Below are positions 9,352-20,699 of a DNA stretch of 64,000 nucleotides, piece by piece. Made by a program: the position numbers and the translations under genes. This DNA comes from Saccopteryx bilineata (taxonomy: Eukaryota > Chordata > Mammalia > Chiroptera > Emballonuridae), in contig NC_089492.1 in assembly GCF_036850765.1 (NCBI RefSeq), positions 76,085,982 through 76,149,981 of the forward strand, read 5' to 3'. The notes beneath the pieces are model-generated. The model had not been told where the DNA came from. It did no database searches and saw nothing but the letters and a program-made list of their open reading frames with translations. Each line of letters starts with the position of its first letter. Positions within the stretch are counted from its first letter, which is position 1.

Positions 9352-11815
9352 AAAGAGAAACAAAAAGGCTCAGACATCATGATCAAGTGGGATTTATTCT
9401 GGGGAGGCAAGGTTGGTACAAATTTGCAAATCAATCAATGTGATTCATCACATAAACAAAAGGAAGGATAAAAACCACATGATTGTATCAATAGATGCAT
9501 AAAAAGGATTTGACAAAATCCAGCACCCATTGATGATCAAAACTCTCAGCAAAGTGGGAATCCAGGGAACAGACCTCAACATGATAAAGGCCATCTATGA
9601 CAAACCCACAGCCAACATCATACTCAACAGGCAAAAATTAAAAACAATCTCCTTAAGATCAGGAACAAGGCAGGGGTGCAGTCTTTCACCATTCTTATTC
9701 AAAATAGTTCTGGAAGTCCTAGCCACAGCAATCAGACAAGAAGAAGAAATAAAAGGCATCCAAATTGGAAAAGAAGAAGTAAAACTATCATTATTTGTTG
9801 ATGACATGATATTGTACATAGAAAACCCTAAAATCTCAATAAAAAAAAATGACTAAACCTGATAAATGAATTCAGCAAGGTGGCAGTATATAAAATTAAT
9901 ACCCAAAATCAGTGGCATTTTTATATATACATCAGCAATAAACTGTTTGAAAGAGAAATTAAAGAAACAATACCCTTCACTATTGCAACCAAAAAAATAA
10001 AGTGCCTAGGAGTTATTTAACCAAGGAGGTGAAAGACTTGTATTCGGAAAATAATAAGACATTGAAAAAAGAAATTAAGGAAGATACAAACAAGTGGAAG
10101 CTTATACCGTGTTTATAGATAGAAAGAATAAACATCATTAAAATGTCTTTATTACCCAAAGTAATCTATAGATTCAATGCAATTCCTATTAAAATACCAA
10201 TGGCATACTTCAAAGACATAGACAAATATTCCAAAAATTTATATAGAACCAAAAAAGAACATGAATAGCCTCAGCAATCTTGAAAAGGAAGAATAAAGTG
10301 GGCGGTATCACACTTCCGGGTATCAGGTTATACTACAATGCCATTGTACTCAAAACAGCCTGGTACTGGCATAAGAACAGGCATATAGATCAATGGAACA
10401 GAACAGAGAACCCAGAAATAAACCCACACCTTTATGAACAATTGATATTTGACAAAGGAGGTAAGAGCATACAGTGGAGTAAAGAAAATCTCTTTAATAA
10501 ATGATGTTGGGAAAATTAGGTACATAGAAAAAAATGAAACTAGACCACCAACTTACACCGTTCACAAAAATAAACTCAAAGACTTAAATGTAAGTCGCAA
10601 AACCATAAAAATCTTGGAAGAATACATAGGCAGTAAACTCTCCGATATTTCTCTTAGCAATATTTTTGCCGATTTATCTCCACAGGCAAGTGAAATAAAG
10701 GACAAAATAAACAAATGGGACTGTATCAAACTAAAAAGCTGTTGCTCAGCAAAAGGCACCATGAACAAAATAAAAAGACATCCCACACAATGGGAGAACA
10801 TATTCGCCAATATGTCTGATAAGGGGTTAATAACCAAAATTTATAAAGAACTTCTAAAACTCAACACCAGGAAGGTAAACAATCCAATTAAGAAATGGGC
10901 AAAAGAACTGAATAGACTCTTCTCCAAAGAGGACACACAGATGGCCAATAGGCATAAAAATGTACATCACTAATCATCAGAGAAATGTAAATTAAAACCA
11001 CAATGAGATACCACCTCACACCTGTCAGAATTGCTTATTAACAAATTAACACACGATAAGTGCTGGCGAGGGTGTGGAGAAAAGGGAACCCTCCTACACT
11101 GCTGGTGGGAATGCAGACTTGTGCAGCCACTATGGAATATAGTATGGCATTTCCTCAAAAAATTAAAAATGGAACTGCCTTTTGACCCAGCTATCCCACA
11201 TTTAGGAATATATACTAAGAATACCAAATCACTGATTCAAAAGAAGATATGAACCCCCATGTTTATAGCAGCATTGTTTACAATAGCCAAGATCTGGAAA
11301 CAGCCCAAGTGTCCATCAGTGGATGAGTGTATTAAAAAGCTGTGGTACATATACACAATGGAATACTACATTGCCATGAAAAAGAAGGAAATCTTACCTT
11401 TTATATGACAACATGGATGGACTGGAGATTATTATGCTAAGTGAAATAATCCAGGCAGAGAAAGACAGTATTATATTATCTCACTTATATGTGGAATCTA
11501 ATGAACAAAGTGAACTGAAGAATGTAATAGAGGCAGAGGCGGGGTCACAGGGAGCAGAGGGACAGCTGTCAGAGGGAAGGGGGAGGAGGGGATGGGATCA
11601 GAGAAGGTGAAGGGATTAGTAAATTATACGTACATAACACAGAGATACAGATAGCAGGACAGCAAATCCCCGAGGAAAGGGGGCTGAGGCAAAGGAGGGG
11701 CAATAGGGGACAATGGGGTGGGGTGAAGGTGCTATATCAAGTGGGACACTTGAATTCATGTTAATACAATAAATTAATGTTAATAAAAATTTTTAAAAAA
11801 GAGAAACAAAAAGGC
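9352..11815 (+). mobile_element. 5'-truncated LINE-1 with 18-bp TSD and decayed ORF2
   Basis: The TSD AAAGAGAAACAAAAAGGC is at 9352-9369 and 11798-11815, bracketing a 2428-bp insert. The insert enters within the ORF2 reverse transcriptase. Residues translated from 9530-9856 include [13 protein letters not shown] and [10 protein letters not shown], where the catalytic F/YADD box reads FVDD. Further ORF2 pieces are open at 10280-10504, 10449-10973 and 11031-11252 (the last contains [18 protein letters not shown], a zinc-knuckle-like C-terminus). Frameshifts and stops between them make it inactive. A G-rich 3' UTR (11520-11720) and an A/T tail follow. It is antisense to TPD52. Confidence 0.95.
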
Positions 11816-12444
11816 AATACACCTTGCTCTCTAAAGGATAATGAACAAAAAGAGTGGTGGGCACAAGTTAATGTTCTGTAAGGCTGTGCTGCTCTCCACC
11901 TGTACCCATCCACAAGTCATCCCCTCACTTCCTCTCCTCCTCCATGATGTCAGACTCCCAGGCTTACTTCCCATCACTCCTCTACCCCCTGCAACCTGGC
12001 ACCTGTTCTTCTTTTGCCCCTACAACTAAGAACAGTTCTCGGTCATGGTCACCTGTGACATCTCCGGGGTATCCAGCTCTGAGCCTCAGTCTGCCAACTC
12101 AGCTCCTCTGGGACCTCCCACATGCCTCCCTGGGTGTCTCTGATGGCCCTGAGCTAGGGTTCACCTGCAAACCCACCACCCTGCCTCGTGCAGGCTCTCG
12201 CTAGTTCTTGCTTAGACTCTGGCCCCCAAAGCTCCCTCATGGTCTCTCTCTCCTCCAATCTACCACAGTGAGCTCCTGAGTATGCCTCTCACCTCAGCAC
12301 TCCCTTGCCCCAACTTCTCCCATGGCACCCACCTCCTCACTGCTCCTGCCGTCGGGAGCCCCCACGGCACCTCATGCCCCTGCCCTAGCCCACCAAGATG
12401 TACATTGGTTTTTTAAGGAATGTATTAACTCAAAACATAAAATA
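11816..12444. other. Intronic unique sequence
   Basis: C/T-rich stretches at about 11890-12400 give long open frames with no recognised motif. I see no feature. Confidence 0.5.
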
Positions 12445-12757
12445 CCATAAACCAGTGGTCCCCAACCCCCAGGCCACGGACCAGTACCGGTCTGTGGGCC
12501 ATTTGGTACTGGTCCGCAGAGAAAGAATAAATAACTTACATTATTTCCGTTTTATTTATATTTAAGTCTGAACGATGTCTTATTTTTTAAAAAGGACCAG
12601 TTTCCCTCTGTTACATCCGTCTAAGACTCACTCTTGCCGCTTGTCTCAGTCACGTGATACATTTATCCGTCCCACCCTAAAGGCCGGTCTGTGAAAATAT
12701 TTTCTGACATTAAACTGGTCCGTGGCCCAAAAACGGTTGGGGACCACTGCCATAAAC
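12445..12757. mobile_element. hAT-type MITE (297 bp) with 8-bp TSD
   Basis: The TIRs are CAGTGGTCCCCAAC at 12453 and its reverse complement ending at 12749. The TSD CCATAAAC is at 12445-12452 and 12750-12757. The TSD fits NNNTANNN, as in Buster-type hAT elements. The interior is AT-rich with no transposase. Confidence 0.95.
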
Positions 12758-12825
12758 TACCTCCCATACATTTTTGCCCATTTGATATTTTTATGGTGAT
12801 TTTTAAATATCTAACCACCTTTAGT

Positions 12826-12882
12826 ATTTTTAAGCGTACAATTCAGGGTCACTAGTTACACTCACAGTGTTGTACAATCACC
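12826..12882. repeat. Copy 1 of a 57-bp near-identical pair
   Basis: ATTTTTAAGCGTACAATTCA and what follows recur 603 bp downstream at 13429-13485 with one mismatch (G/A). The unit itself resembles an old LINE-derived segment. Confidence 0.9.
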
Positions 12883-13428
12883 CCCAAAACATGCTCCCTT
12901 TTTCACATCTTCAAGCGTGTTATTTTCTTTTCCTGAAACTCCCTGCTTATCTCCAGGTCCCATTCATTTCCATAAATTGGGCTGAAGTGTCTCCCGCCTT
13001 TGGAGGGTTTTCCGGACTCCATGACCCAGGCCCTGCTCTGGGCATAGCCCTACATGTGAAGTTTATCACCCTGGGGACAGGCCTGAGAGGCTGGGCAACC
13101 CAGGACCCCAGCTCCAGTCCTGCATCTTCAGCCGTGGGGGACCTCCTGCAGAGTGTCAGCCACACTCAGGGTTTCTCATTACCTACCTTCCATCTCTAGC
13201 TTTTTAATTCCACAGATTTCATTCTCACTTCACTGCTTTCACCAAGCAAGGGGTTCCTATTTTAAATACATAAAATATCACCTTTCTAAAAAGAAAAAAA
13301 CAAACAAACATACAACCTCTGTCTCAAAACCCATCCAAAGACTGTTACATTTGGAATGGACTACTCCAAATGTAACCTTCATGTTACTGAGAAAGTGTGC
13401 AGAGCCAAGTGCACCCTGCTGGTCTGGC

Positions 13429-13485
13429 ATTTTTAAGCGTACAATTCAGGGTCACTAATTACACTCACAGTGTTGTACAATCACC
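13429..13485. repeat. Copy 2 of the 57-bp near-identical pair
   Basis: Same orientation as copy 1. The flanks on both sides are unrelated between copies, so this is a dispersed micro-duplication and not a tandem array. Confidence 0.9.
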
Positions 13486-16400
13486 TCCGTTATCATGGGC
13501 GGGGCCCATGTGACAGACAGAAGGGAGATCAGTGTCACCATGCCCCACAGTGAACATGCTAGTCGGGCAGAGTTCTAGCCCAGGTCCAGGAGCTTTTCTG
13601 GCCACAAAACTGTATTTTGCTCTGCTAGCCTTTGAAAAGGCAACAATGGTTTTGAGGCCAGAGGAGGACAAAGAAACCTTATTTTCCAGGGACTGTTGTA
13701 TTTAAGCACAAACAAGAAAAAATGTGCACTCCCTCTTTTAAACCTAGAGATACAAAAGGAGCTAAAACTTACAGTTCAAACTATCTTTATCAGTAACATC
13801 CAAAAAGATCACAAGGTAAAGATCTGTTTCACCTTCTAGGTCTGTGCTTAGGCTCCCTCCCCCTTTGTCTCAGATGTAACGGAATCCCAGGAGATTCTGA
13901 GGGGGGATATGTAAAGGGCCCCACACCCACGTGGTTCTTCTTAGATGGCCCTAAATACATACAAGGACCCACCTAAGACAGGGCTTCTCAACCACAGCAT
14001 GAGAACATTTTAAACAGGAAATTTGTTGTGCGAGGGCTGTCCCGTGCCTGGTCCCATGTGGCACCTATCCACTCGGGGTCTGTGGCAGTCCCTATAGCCA
14101 GCTCTGATCACCAGAGTCACCTCAATATCAGCTCCTGAAGTGGCCAAATACCCAAAATGGGGAAGGGGTGAACAACAAAACTGCCCCAGGTAAAAGCCAT
14201 GAACTTAGGCAAGAGAGCGTCTGATACCACCTGTTTGACACCAATTCTCTTCAGAAAAGAGAGTCAGCCACACAAGCCATGAAAACTTCGGATTTCTTGA
14301 GGCTGTCATGTTCCCATGTATGTCCCCCTCCCCCATGGTGAGACCAGGGAAACCACAGGAGAGAAAAATGAGTCACTGTAGTGGAGGCAGCAAGGAACAG
14401 GAAAACCGAGGGACCCTGACCCAATCCACCTGAGAAAGACCCAAGGACCCAGGACTTCTCCTGTGCAGTCAGGGCTCGGGGAGGCCCGCAGCACCAAGGC
14501 GTGACCGGAAGGGAGCCGGAGACCCAGACCCGCTCCAAGACACAGCTCTGACAGCAGGGCCCTCCCCAATGTCACCTCACAGACAGAGGGGGCAGGAAGA
14601 GGAGATCGCCAAGGTAGAACACAGTCTTCTCAAAGGCTGGACTGGCCTCCTCTAGATATTCCCAAATGGACCCGTAAGTCTCCTTCATCTTAAAAACAAT
14701 AAATAGAAAGAGGAACAAATCTTCAGTCAGTGACTTCAGGCCCTTCATTCCCCACAACCCTAATCAAGGGTCAAGTTCCTAATGGGGCACCCCACAAAAG
14801 AGGGGCAAAGGTCAGCCATGTAGAGATTAGGGGGTCCCCAGAGGAAAAGTCACTTCTATCCTTAAATTTCCTTTCTAGAAATATGGGGGAAGGTCTACAT
14901 TTTTAAATTCTGCTCTGATTGTTACTTAGTAAACCACAGATATGTTTTCTACTTAAGACCTTTAAAATCATGAAAACCTTTTAAGAAGCGATCACCGTTT
15001 CCCTAAACGCCAAGTGAGAATGAATGATACAGAGCGAAGGGTAACAAAACAGAACCACAAGGAGGACTCTGAGCTAAGGAATGTCCATCTCATTTTATCA
15101 GTGCTTTTAGGTTTTAATATGACTGCATAAAACCAAAATGTCAGATTTTATAATGGCTCCTTTTTCCTGAAATCACTGGAAATAAACCAAGCTTTTTTGT
15201 TTAGTTTTGGTTTTTTATAATCCAGGGCTGCATCCCTCTGTATACCAGAAAACTCTTCAAAGGAAGAGGGATCCCACGGACCTATCATTTGGAAAATTAT
15301 CCATGTAGGTGATGACAGAACAACAGAGGAAATGGTACCGAGGACCCTGGCTACCATCCTTAGACACACCTGTGCTGAGTGGCCACTGCAGACTGGACAG
15401 AGAATGCTCAGGCCCACGCAGCACGTAAAGAATCAACAAGTCATCCACTACCCCCAATACGACCCATGACCAAAGAAAAGGTTATGCCTTAAATGAGTAA
15501 CCTGCTCAATACTATCCTTCACCACAGAGGCCAAAATAGAACCAAAGGAAAAAAAACCCCACAAAAACCATCACTGGTTTGAGCTTTGTGATGTGAGGAC
15601 TTCACAACACCTCTCTTGGCCTCAATGTTCACATCTGTAAAATGGGCTGGAGTGTCACATCATCTATCCATCCACCCACCAGTCAACAAATATCTATTGA
15701 CCCACAGATGCAAGCACTATTCCAGGTGCCGGGGGAAAGCAGTGAGCAACAAAGACTGATATCCCTAGGGGAACTCATATTCCAGGTTCTGAAACTCACC
15801 AGAAATCAGTGTTTCTCAAAGTATGCGCTGTGCAACCCATTGAGCTGGACCAAATGAGCGTTTTCAAAAGGATCCAGAGAACAGTTTAAAATCCCAGAGT
15901 ACATCACACATAGGAAGGGTAAGTTTGGCTGCGGCCATTGACATTAGCATGGGATGAGGGCTGGGTGTCAAGAAGTCCGAAGCATTTCTGACGTGGGCAG
16001 GCTGTCCAAGCCTGATAAAGACCTCTCTCTGCTTCGGCCCCTGGCCGTCCTCCTAACCTATATACAAACTGCTTCTCAGGAACACTCTGCCCATAGATTA
16101 AATCTCATTATTTACTCATTGGCCCCACGATGGCATTTTGGATAAACATCAAAGAATATGTGTTTCAGATCAGTGTTCCCAACCTTTCTGAGCAGGAGTC
16201 CTTTGAACAATGGTCCTTTTTTTGGGAGCACTACTTATATGCTGATTAAGAAAATGTGCAGTGGCCAAAAGCCACATGAGCTTTTAAATGGATTGATGGT
16301 GTACCCGTCCTGAGAGCTCCCCCACAGACACAAAGAGAACCAGCTCACCAAAAGACACAGGGTTCACTCCGTCCAGTACCCATACCTCATCTGATGCTCA

Positions 16401-17442
16401 AACAGATGGCAGGCTATCTGTGCCCTAAGGGGCCCCAGGAACAGAGACTGGGGATGACTAATCCAGGTCCCCATCCACTTGTGTATTTGAGAATTGCCGT
16501 GTCCTTACTGGATGACTGCTTATGGTGGTTTCTGTTTGTTCTAATGCTCTCCCTCTCCTTTTTTCCAATTTGAAGCAAACCACTAAATCTAAGTGCTAGT
16601 GAGTACCCGAGCTTAGTTTCTGTTGGTCGCCGGCTGTTCCATGATTTTTTGTTTTCAATCTCATGAGCCCAGGCTCCTCCAGGTTGCTCCTAGGAACTGG
16701 GATACTAATTGTTGGAAAGGTGCCTGGGAACACACCTGACACTACCGCCAGCCACTTCTATGTCGGCAGAAAACATCCGTAGGCAGCAACTACAGCACCC
16801 GGGAATGTGGAAGGGGCGGAGACAGACACGATGCGAATGCACAAGAACTACGACTCCTGAACCTCACGCCCCGTGTACGTGGGCGCCAAGCTCGACCTGA
16901 AGCTCGGTGCCTGTGGCTCCAGCTCCCAGGGCCCCTTGTCCCTCGAGCTCTGTCATAGAGCTTGAGCTTCCCCGCTATTCTGTGTCCCTAAGGCACTTCC
17001 TGCACATAGGATCTAGAAGTCAGGATGAAGGCATCATCTTCTTAAGGGTCTGGAACAGGAGAGGACCCCCTTCATGACAGAGGTCCCAGGTGGCCCCAGC
17101 AGACACTCACCTGCTGCCTACCCACCCCCAACTTCTAGAGACCAGCTCTAAGCTGGTATTTTCCACAGTTTCCCTTTCTGGAAATCCAAACTGTGCCTCA
17201 CAGGTGGCCACGGGCTGCCGCTAGCCCCGCAGAGGGAGGCTGCACACCCCCAACCTAGACACAGACAACTAGGTTTCACCCTGTGGCCTTTATCTTTTCT
17301 TTTTTCTACATTACCCACTTGTTAAGCTTACAAAGAGCAAAATATTATAAGGAAAAATAGAACCTCTAGAAAATCTGCTTACTTCCTTGGCAAATTACCA
17401 AGGAGGTCATTTTCCTGTTGCCAAATGTCAACCATAAAGTGA
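13486..17442. other. Intronic, mostly unique, with ancient DNA-transposon relics
   Basis: About 13982-14210 resembles a MER20-like hAT-Charlie relic (GGGCTTCTCAACCACAGC...GGGCTGTCCCGTGCCTGG). About 15600-15780 looks MIR- or L2-like. About 15810-15890 looks like another Charlie relic (CAGTGTTTCTCAAAGTATGC). A minus-strand open segment at about 14587-14700 has splice-like borders but fits no known exon. Confidence 0.45.
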
Positions 17443-17456
17443 AGAAACTGGCCAGG

Positions 17457-17579
17457 CCTGACCTGTGGTGGCGCAGTGGATAAAACATCAACCTGGAACA
17501 CTGAGGTCGCCGGTTCAAAACCCTGGTCTTGCCTGGTCAAGGCACATATGGGAGTTGATGCTTCCTGCTCCTCCTTCCC

Positions 17580-17653
<74 letters not shown>

Positions 17654-17704
17654 TTCTCCTCTCTAAAAATTAATAAAAGAAAACTTTTAAAAAGAAAGAA
17701 AGAA
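17457..17704 (+). mobile_element. Family C short SINE with expanded CT/CA tail
   Basis: The head reads CTGACCTGTGGTGGCGCAGT. It ends in a (CT)n(CA)n run at 17583-17650 and an A-rich tail. The TSD AGAAACTGGCCAGG / AGACACTGGCCAGG is at 17443-17456 and 17705-17718, with one mismatch. Confidence 0.92.
17583..17650. repeat. (CT)n(CA)n compound microsatellite in SINE tail
   Basis: About 16 CT units followed by about 18 CA units. It grew from the pyrimidine tract of the SINE. Confidence 0.95.
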
Positions 17705-18349
17705 AGACACTGGCCAGGATGGCGGCTCAGGCTGCGCCCAGCTCCGTGCTGCCTGCTGTCATCAACCTGGCCTCTCCTGATGGTGGCCCTGGCCTTCAGA
17801 TCACTCCTGGACTCACGGAGGCAGGAATGACCAAAGGCACAGCCCCGTTGAGGTATTCTACAATAACTCTTGCCTGGGTCTTTTCGAATGCTGCTCTGAG
17901 CACACCAGAACAAACTCCAGCACCCCCTCCATAAGCAGGACCTGGAAGGTCGTCATCTCAGCAAAGACAAAACCTGGTGGCCTGGAGGGAGGCTTCATGA
18001 ATTATATAGGTGACAGGAACAAAGGCCTTCAGAGACCCCCTTTTTGATTACGGGTCAGCTCAGTGAATGCAGAGTGATCAAGAGAGCCCTCACGTTCTTA
18101 TAAACAGTGCTGCCTTTCAAGTCTAACCTCCATGCACGCGTTACATTTACACAGAGACACGCACACACATGCTACATATTTAATGAGCCACCTGCCTCTC
18201 TGCTTGAAATTTATAACAGCTTTGTTCAACATGGCAACGCCCTGGTTCAGCTTTACTAAGAATTTGCTGATAATTTCAAAGCCAGGCAAAGCCCGAGCGG
18301 GGTCCAGGTCTGACCACAGCCAAGTGAACTCAAGAAAACCCGCCGTTAC

Positions 18350-18488
18350 CCAGTCTCTGCAGAACAGGCGATCCGGGGGCAGATGGGTGGTCACTGGGAG
18401 ACAGGTAGAGGTAGTTTTTGTTCACTCCGGCGGCAAAATCAAATGGGGACTGGTAGTCCTCGTCAAGCTCCATCTCTCCGAGGTCCAT
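18350..18488 (-). CDS. TPD52: TPD52 alternative first coding exon (PrLZ-type long isoform)
   Basis: Read on the minus strand from ATG at 18488-18486 it encodes 46 residues plus one base. These begin MDLGEMELDEDYQSPFDF and include GVNKNYLYLSPS and PGSPVLQRL. This matches the N-terminus of the long human TPD52 isoform (PrLZ), which shares the EDYQSPFDF, AGVNK, YLYLSPS and GSP motifs and the start position. The donor is CTGG|GTAACG at 18350/18349. The leftover G joins the first two bases of the exon at 2754, giving ...LQRLGLLRTDP, the same join as in human. The reading frame stays open upstream to an ATG at 18647, but homology begins at 18488, so I chose that start. In human this isoform is driven from its own promoter and is prominent in prostate; that is family knowledge, not visible here. 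Conservation and frame argue that it is functional. Confidence 0.94.
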
Positions 18489-18680
18489 TCCAGAACGCAG
18501 GGCGCATGGCTTGGTCACCACTGGATGTCCTTCAGCTGCGGGCCACTCTGGCCACACCACCGCCTGTGACTGCACCGCACGCCTGGCCCCAGAGTCCAGC
18601 CCAGGTGTAGAGAGACCGGCCTCCTGGCACAGGAGCCTCACGCCCACAGGTCACACAGGCTTGTTTAATAAGTGACTTCA
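18489..18680 (-). promoter_or_regulatory. TPD52: Candidate 5' UTR and promoter of the TPD52 long isoform
   Basis: This lies directly upstream of the first coding exon on the minus strand. It is moderately GC-rich but not a CpG island. A TATA-like ACTTATTAAA (18673-18664) and a nuclear-receptor half-site TGACCT (minus strand, near 18650) are present. These short matches can be chance, and the transcription start is unknown. Confidence 0.3.
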
Positions 18681-19657
18681 TCCGCACAACCTCAGGAAGG
18701 CTCTGCTCCCCACCTGCTGTTCATTGGGGCCAACAAGGAACAAGCGGGTGGGAGTGGTGCTTTCTTGGGTCAACAAAGGAGGGACAGGTCCTGCGCCGCC
18801 CCCCCCCCCAGGTGCCAGCAGTTCCAGCACACCACACACTGGCACAGTCAGAGATAACCAGGGTTTTTTTTTAATCAGTCAGCTGACCAAAAACGACACC
18901 AAGGCAGACTGAACCCTCTAGGACAACAAAGGATTACCAGCCAGTAATCTGCAAATGCCATCTGTGCGATGCTTTCTCCACCTGGATTACAGCGCAGTTC
19001 CACGGCCAGGCTCCCTGCGTCTGTGACCAGCTTTCTGGGTACAACTGGCTGCAGAATGAAAGTTGTGTCTCTGCTAGCATTTCATCCAAAGTAATGTCTG
19101 ACCTAGTAAGGCACACTCTCTGACCTACCTTCCTGCCTGCCTTCTCTTCTCTCTCTCTCTCTTTTTCTGTATGCACCCCCCCCCATCTATCTATCTCTCC
19201 TCTCTCTCCTGGCTACCTCCTCTCTGCTCTTGGCAGGACTCTATCTTGGTTATATGCACTGTAAAAAAAAGAATCAACTCTGAAGGCAAGCCCCCAGTTT
19301 TCCCACACCTTCTTTGTTTCTCTCAGGCCACGCCTCCGCAGGTACAGCAGACCTGTGCACACCCAGGGAAAGCGCCCTTCCCCTGCTCAGTGCGCCCAGC
19401 ACAGCACGGGCCCGTCCACCGGTCAAACAAGATGTCTAAGTTACCAGATTCCTTTCCTTTACAGCAGTCTCTCTGCCGACCCTTCCTTCCCACAGGGTCC
19501 ATCTACTGGGAAGGAGGTAAAAGAAGGGGCCACCACTTAGGTGGGCGTGGTCTGTCGCCGCACAACACAAAGAGCCGTTCTGCCTTTCCAACTTCACCTG
19601 TGAAGAACGGAGCTCCATATACTCCCTCCAACTTGCAAGCAAACAGAAAACTTAAAA
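18681..19657. other. Upstream/5' intronic DNA, no gene
   Basis: Holds a C-run (18799-18809) and CT-rich stretches at about 19140-19210. No exon or recent repeat is recognised. Confidence 0.5.
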
Positions 19658-19738
19658 TACACTGCTCATAAAAATTAGGGGATATTTTACAGCTTCATAT
19701 TCACTTTGAGATATTCCCTAACTTTTGTGAGTAGTATA
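19658..19738. mobile_element. Short mariner-type MITE
   Basis: The 81-bp element has imperfect TIRs: TACACTGCTCATAAAAATTA on the left, and on the right the reverse complement TACTACTCACAAAAGTTAGG. TA dinucleotides flank both ends, as expected for Tc1/mariner insertions. Confidence 0.7.
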
Positions 19739-20089
19739 TGTTAAGCATTCAGGGAAAAAAAATCTGTGCATACAGTATAGAAACTCCATATGTACCAAGA
19801 CAATCTTATCCACCTCAACATAAGAGTCACTTATTTCCTATTTTTTCCTCTGTTAGTCTCATGTTGTACTCTATTTCTGACAAGTCTTTATCTTATATTT
19901 TAAAAAACTTTTTAAGAAGTTGGTTTTAAACAACAACAACAACAAAATCAATGTGTATTTTTCTCCTAAAAGACACCCGCATGTGGGCAACTATCAAGGC
20001 TGTTCATTCCATATTTAGTACTGAAATAATTATTATTATTAGAAGGAGAAACAAATTGTTTGGTTTTTTGAGAACCACAATTTTCTCTC

Positions 20090-20425
20090 ACTGCAACAGG
20101 ACAGGCACCATGCCCGTCTTCGGACCACAGCGTGGTGGACCCGGCCCCTGGCCTCTCAGTGCTCTCTGCACCGGCCACTGACTGACTAGCAGAAAAAGAG
20201 TTTCTCCATCCCCACTCTTCCCCTGACAGCCACAAGCATTAGAAGTCTCTCTCAACCACAGGAGGGCACAAGGACAGCCTTTGGCCAACCAGGAAAAGGG
20301 CTCTTGCCAGGAATCAGATTGACCAGCACCCTGAATTTGGACTCCCAGATTCCAGCACTGTGAGCAATACATGTCTGCTATTATAAGACACCAGTCTATG
20401 GTAATGAATTAGAACAGCCAAACTG
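20090..20425 (+). mobile_element. Old MaLR-type LTR fragment
   Basis: The 3' part reads CACCCTGAATTTGGACTCCC, AGCACTGTGAGCAATACATG and CCAGTCTATGGTAATGAATT, the order seen at the ends of MLT/MST LTRs. The 5' limit is uncertain. Confidence 0.5.
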
Positions 20426-20479
20426 TGACAGGGACATCAACACTGACATATAAGCCAAGCTGCAGCCACTTCCATACTT

Positions 20480-20620
20480 GTCACTGTCCCTCCAAAACCC
20501 CGTGCCCTCGACTTGCAGTGCAGCTGGCCACGCTACATCCTCTGCCTGGAATGCCGCCTTTTTTCTTGCTTGCTAAAGTCACTCACCTTTCAAGAGCCAG
20601 GCAGGAACACCTCTGGGCCC
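20480..20620 (+). repeat. LINE-2-like fragment
   Basis: The segment around CCTCTGCCTGGAATGCCGCC and the following ...CACTCACCTTTCAAGAGCCAGG resembles the L2 3' region. Confidence 0.4.
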
Positions 20621-20699
20621 CTGGGCGCCTGCATCCTCCCTGGCTGATCGGATCTACGTCTCCACTGCGGTACCCCACCCCTACAGTTCCGGCTCTGAT

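Larger units (their letters stand above)
2755..18349 (-). other. TPD52: TPD52 intron between PrLZ-type first exon and shared exon
   Basis: The donor GG|GTAACG is at 18349 and the acceptor ATCAAG| at 2755. The intron is about 15.6 kb and phase 1. I looked for the short ubiquitous first exon (MDRGEQ-type) with a CpG-rich surrounding and did not see it here. Confidence 0.85.

Noticed and set aside
10449..10973. 174-codon gene
   Set aside because: It is a piece of L1 ORF2 inside a 5'-truncated, frame-broken element.
17515..17913. 132-codon frame with Cys-Val and Arg-Glu repeats
   Set aside because: The repeats are translation of a CT/CA microsatellite in a SINE tail.
17719..17934. 71-codon frame starting MAAQAAPSS, looking like a first exon
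   Set aside because: It is plus strand within the TPD52 intron, starts right beside a SINE TSD, and has no homology I recognise.
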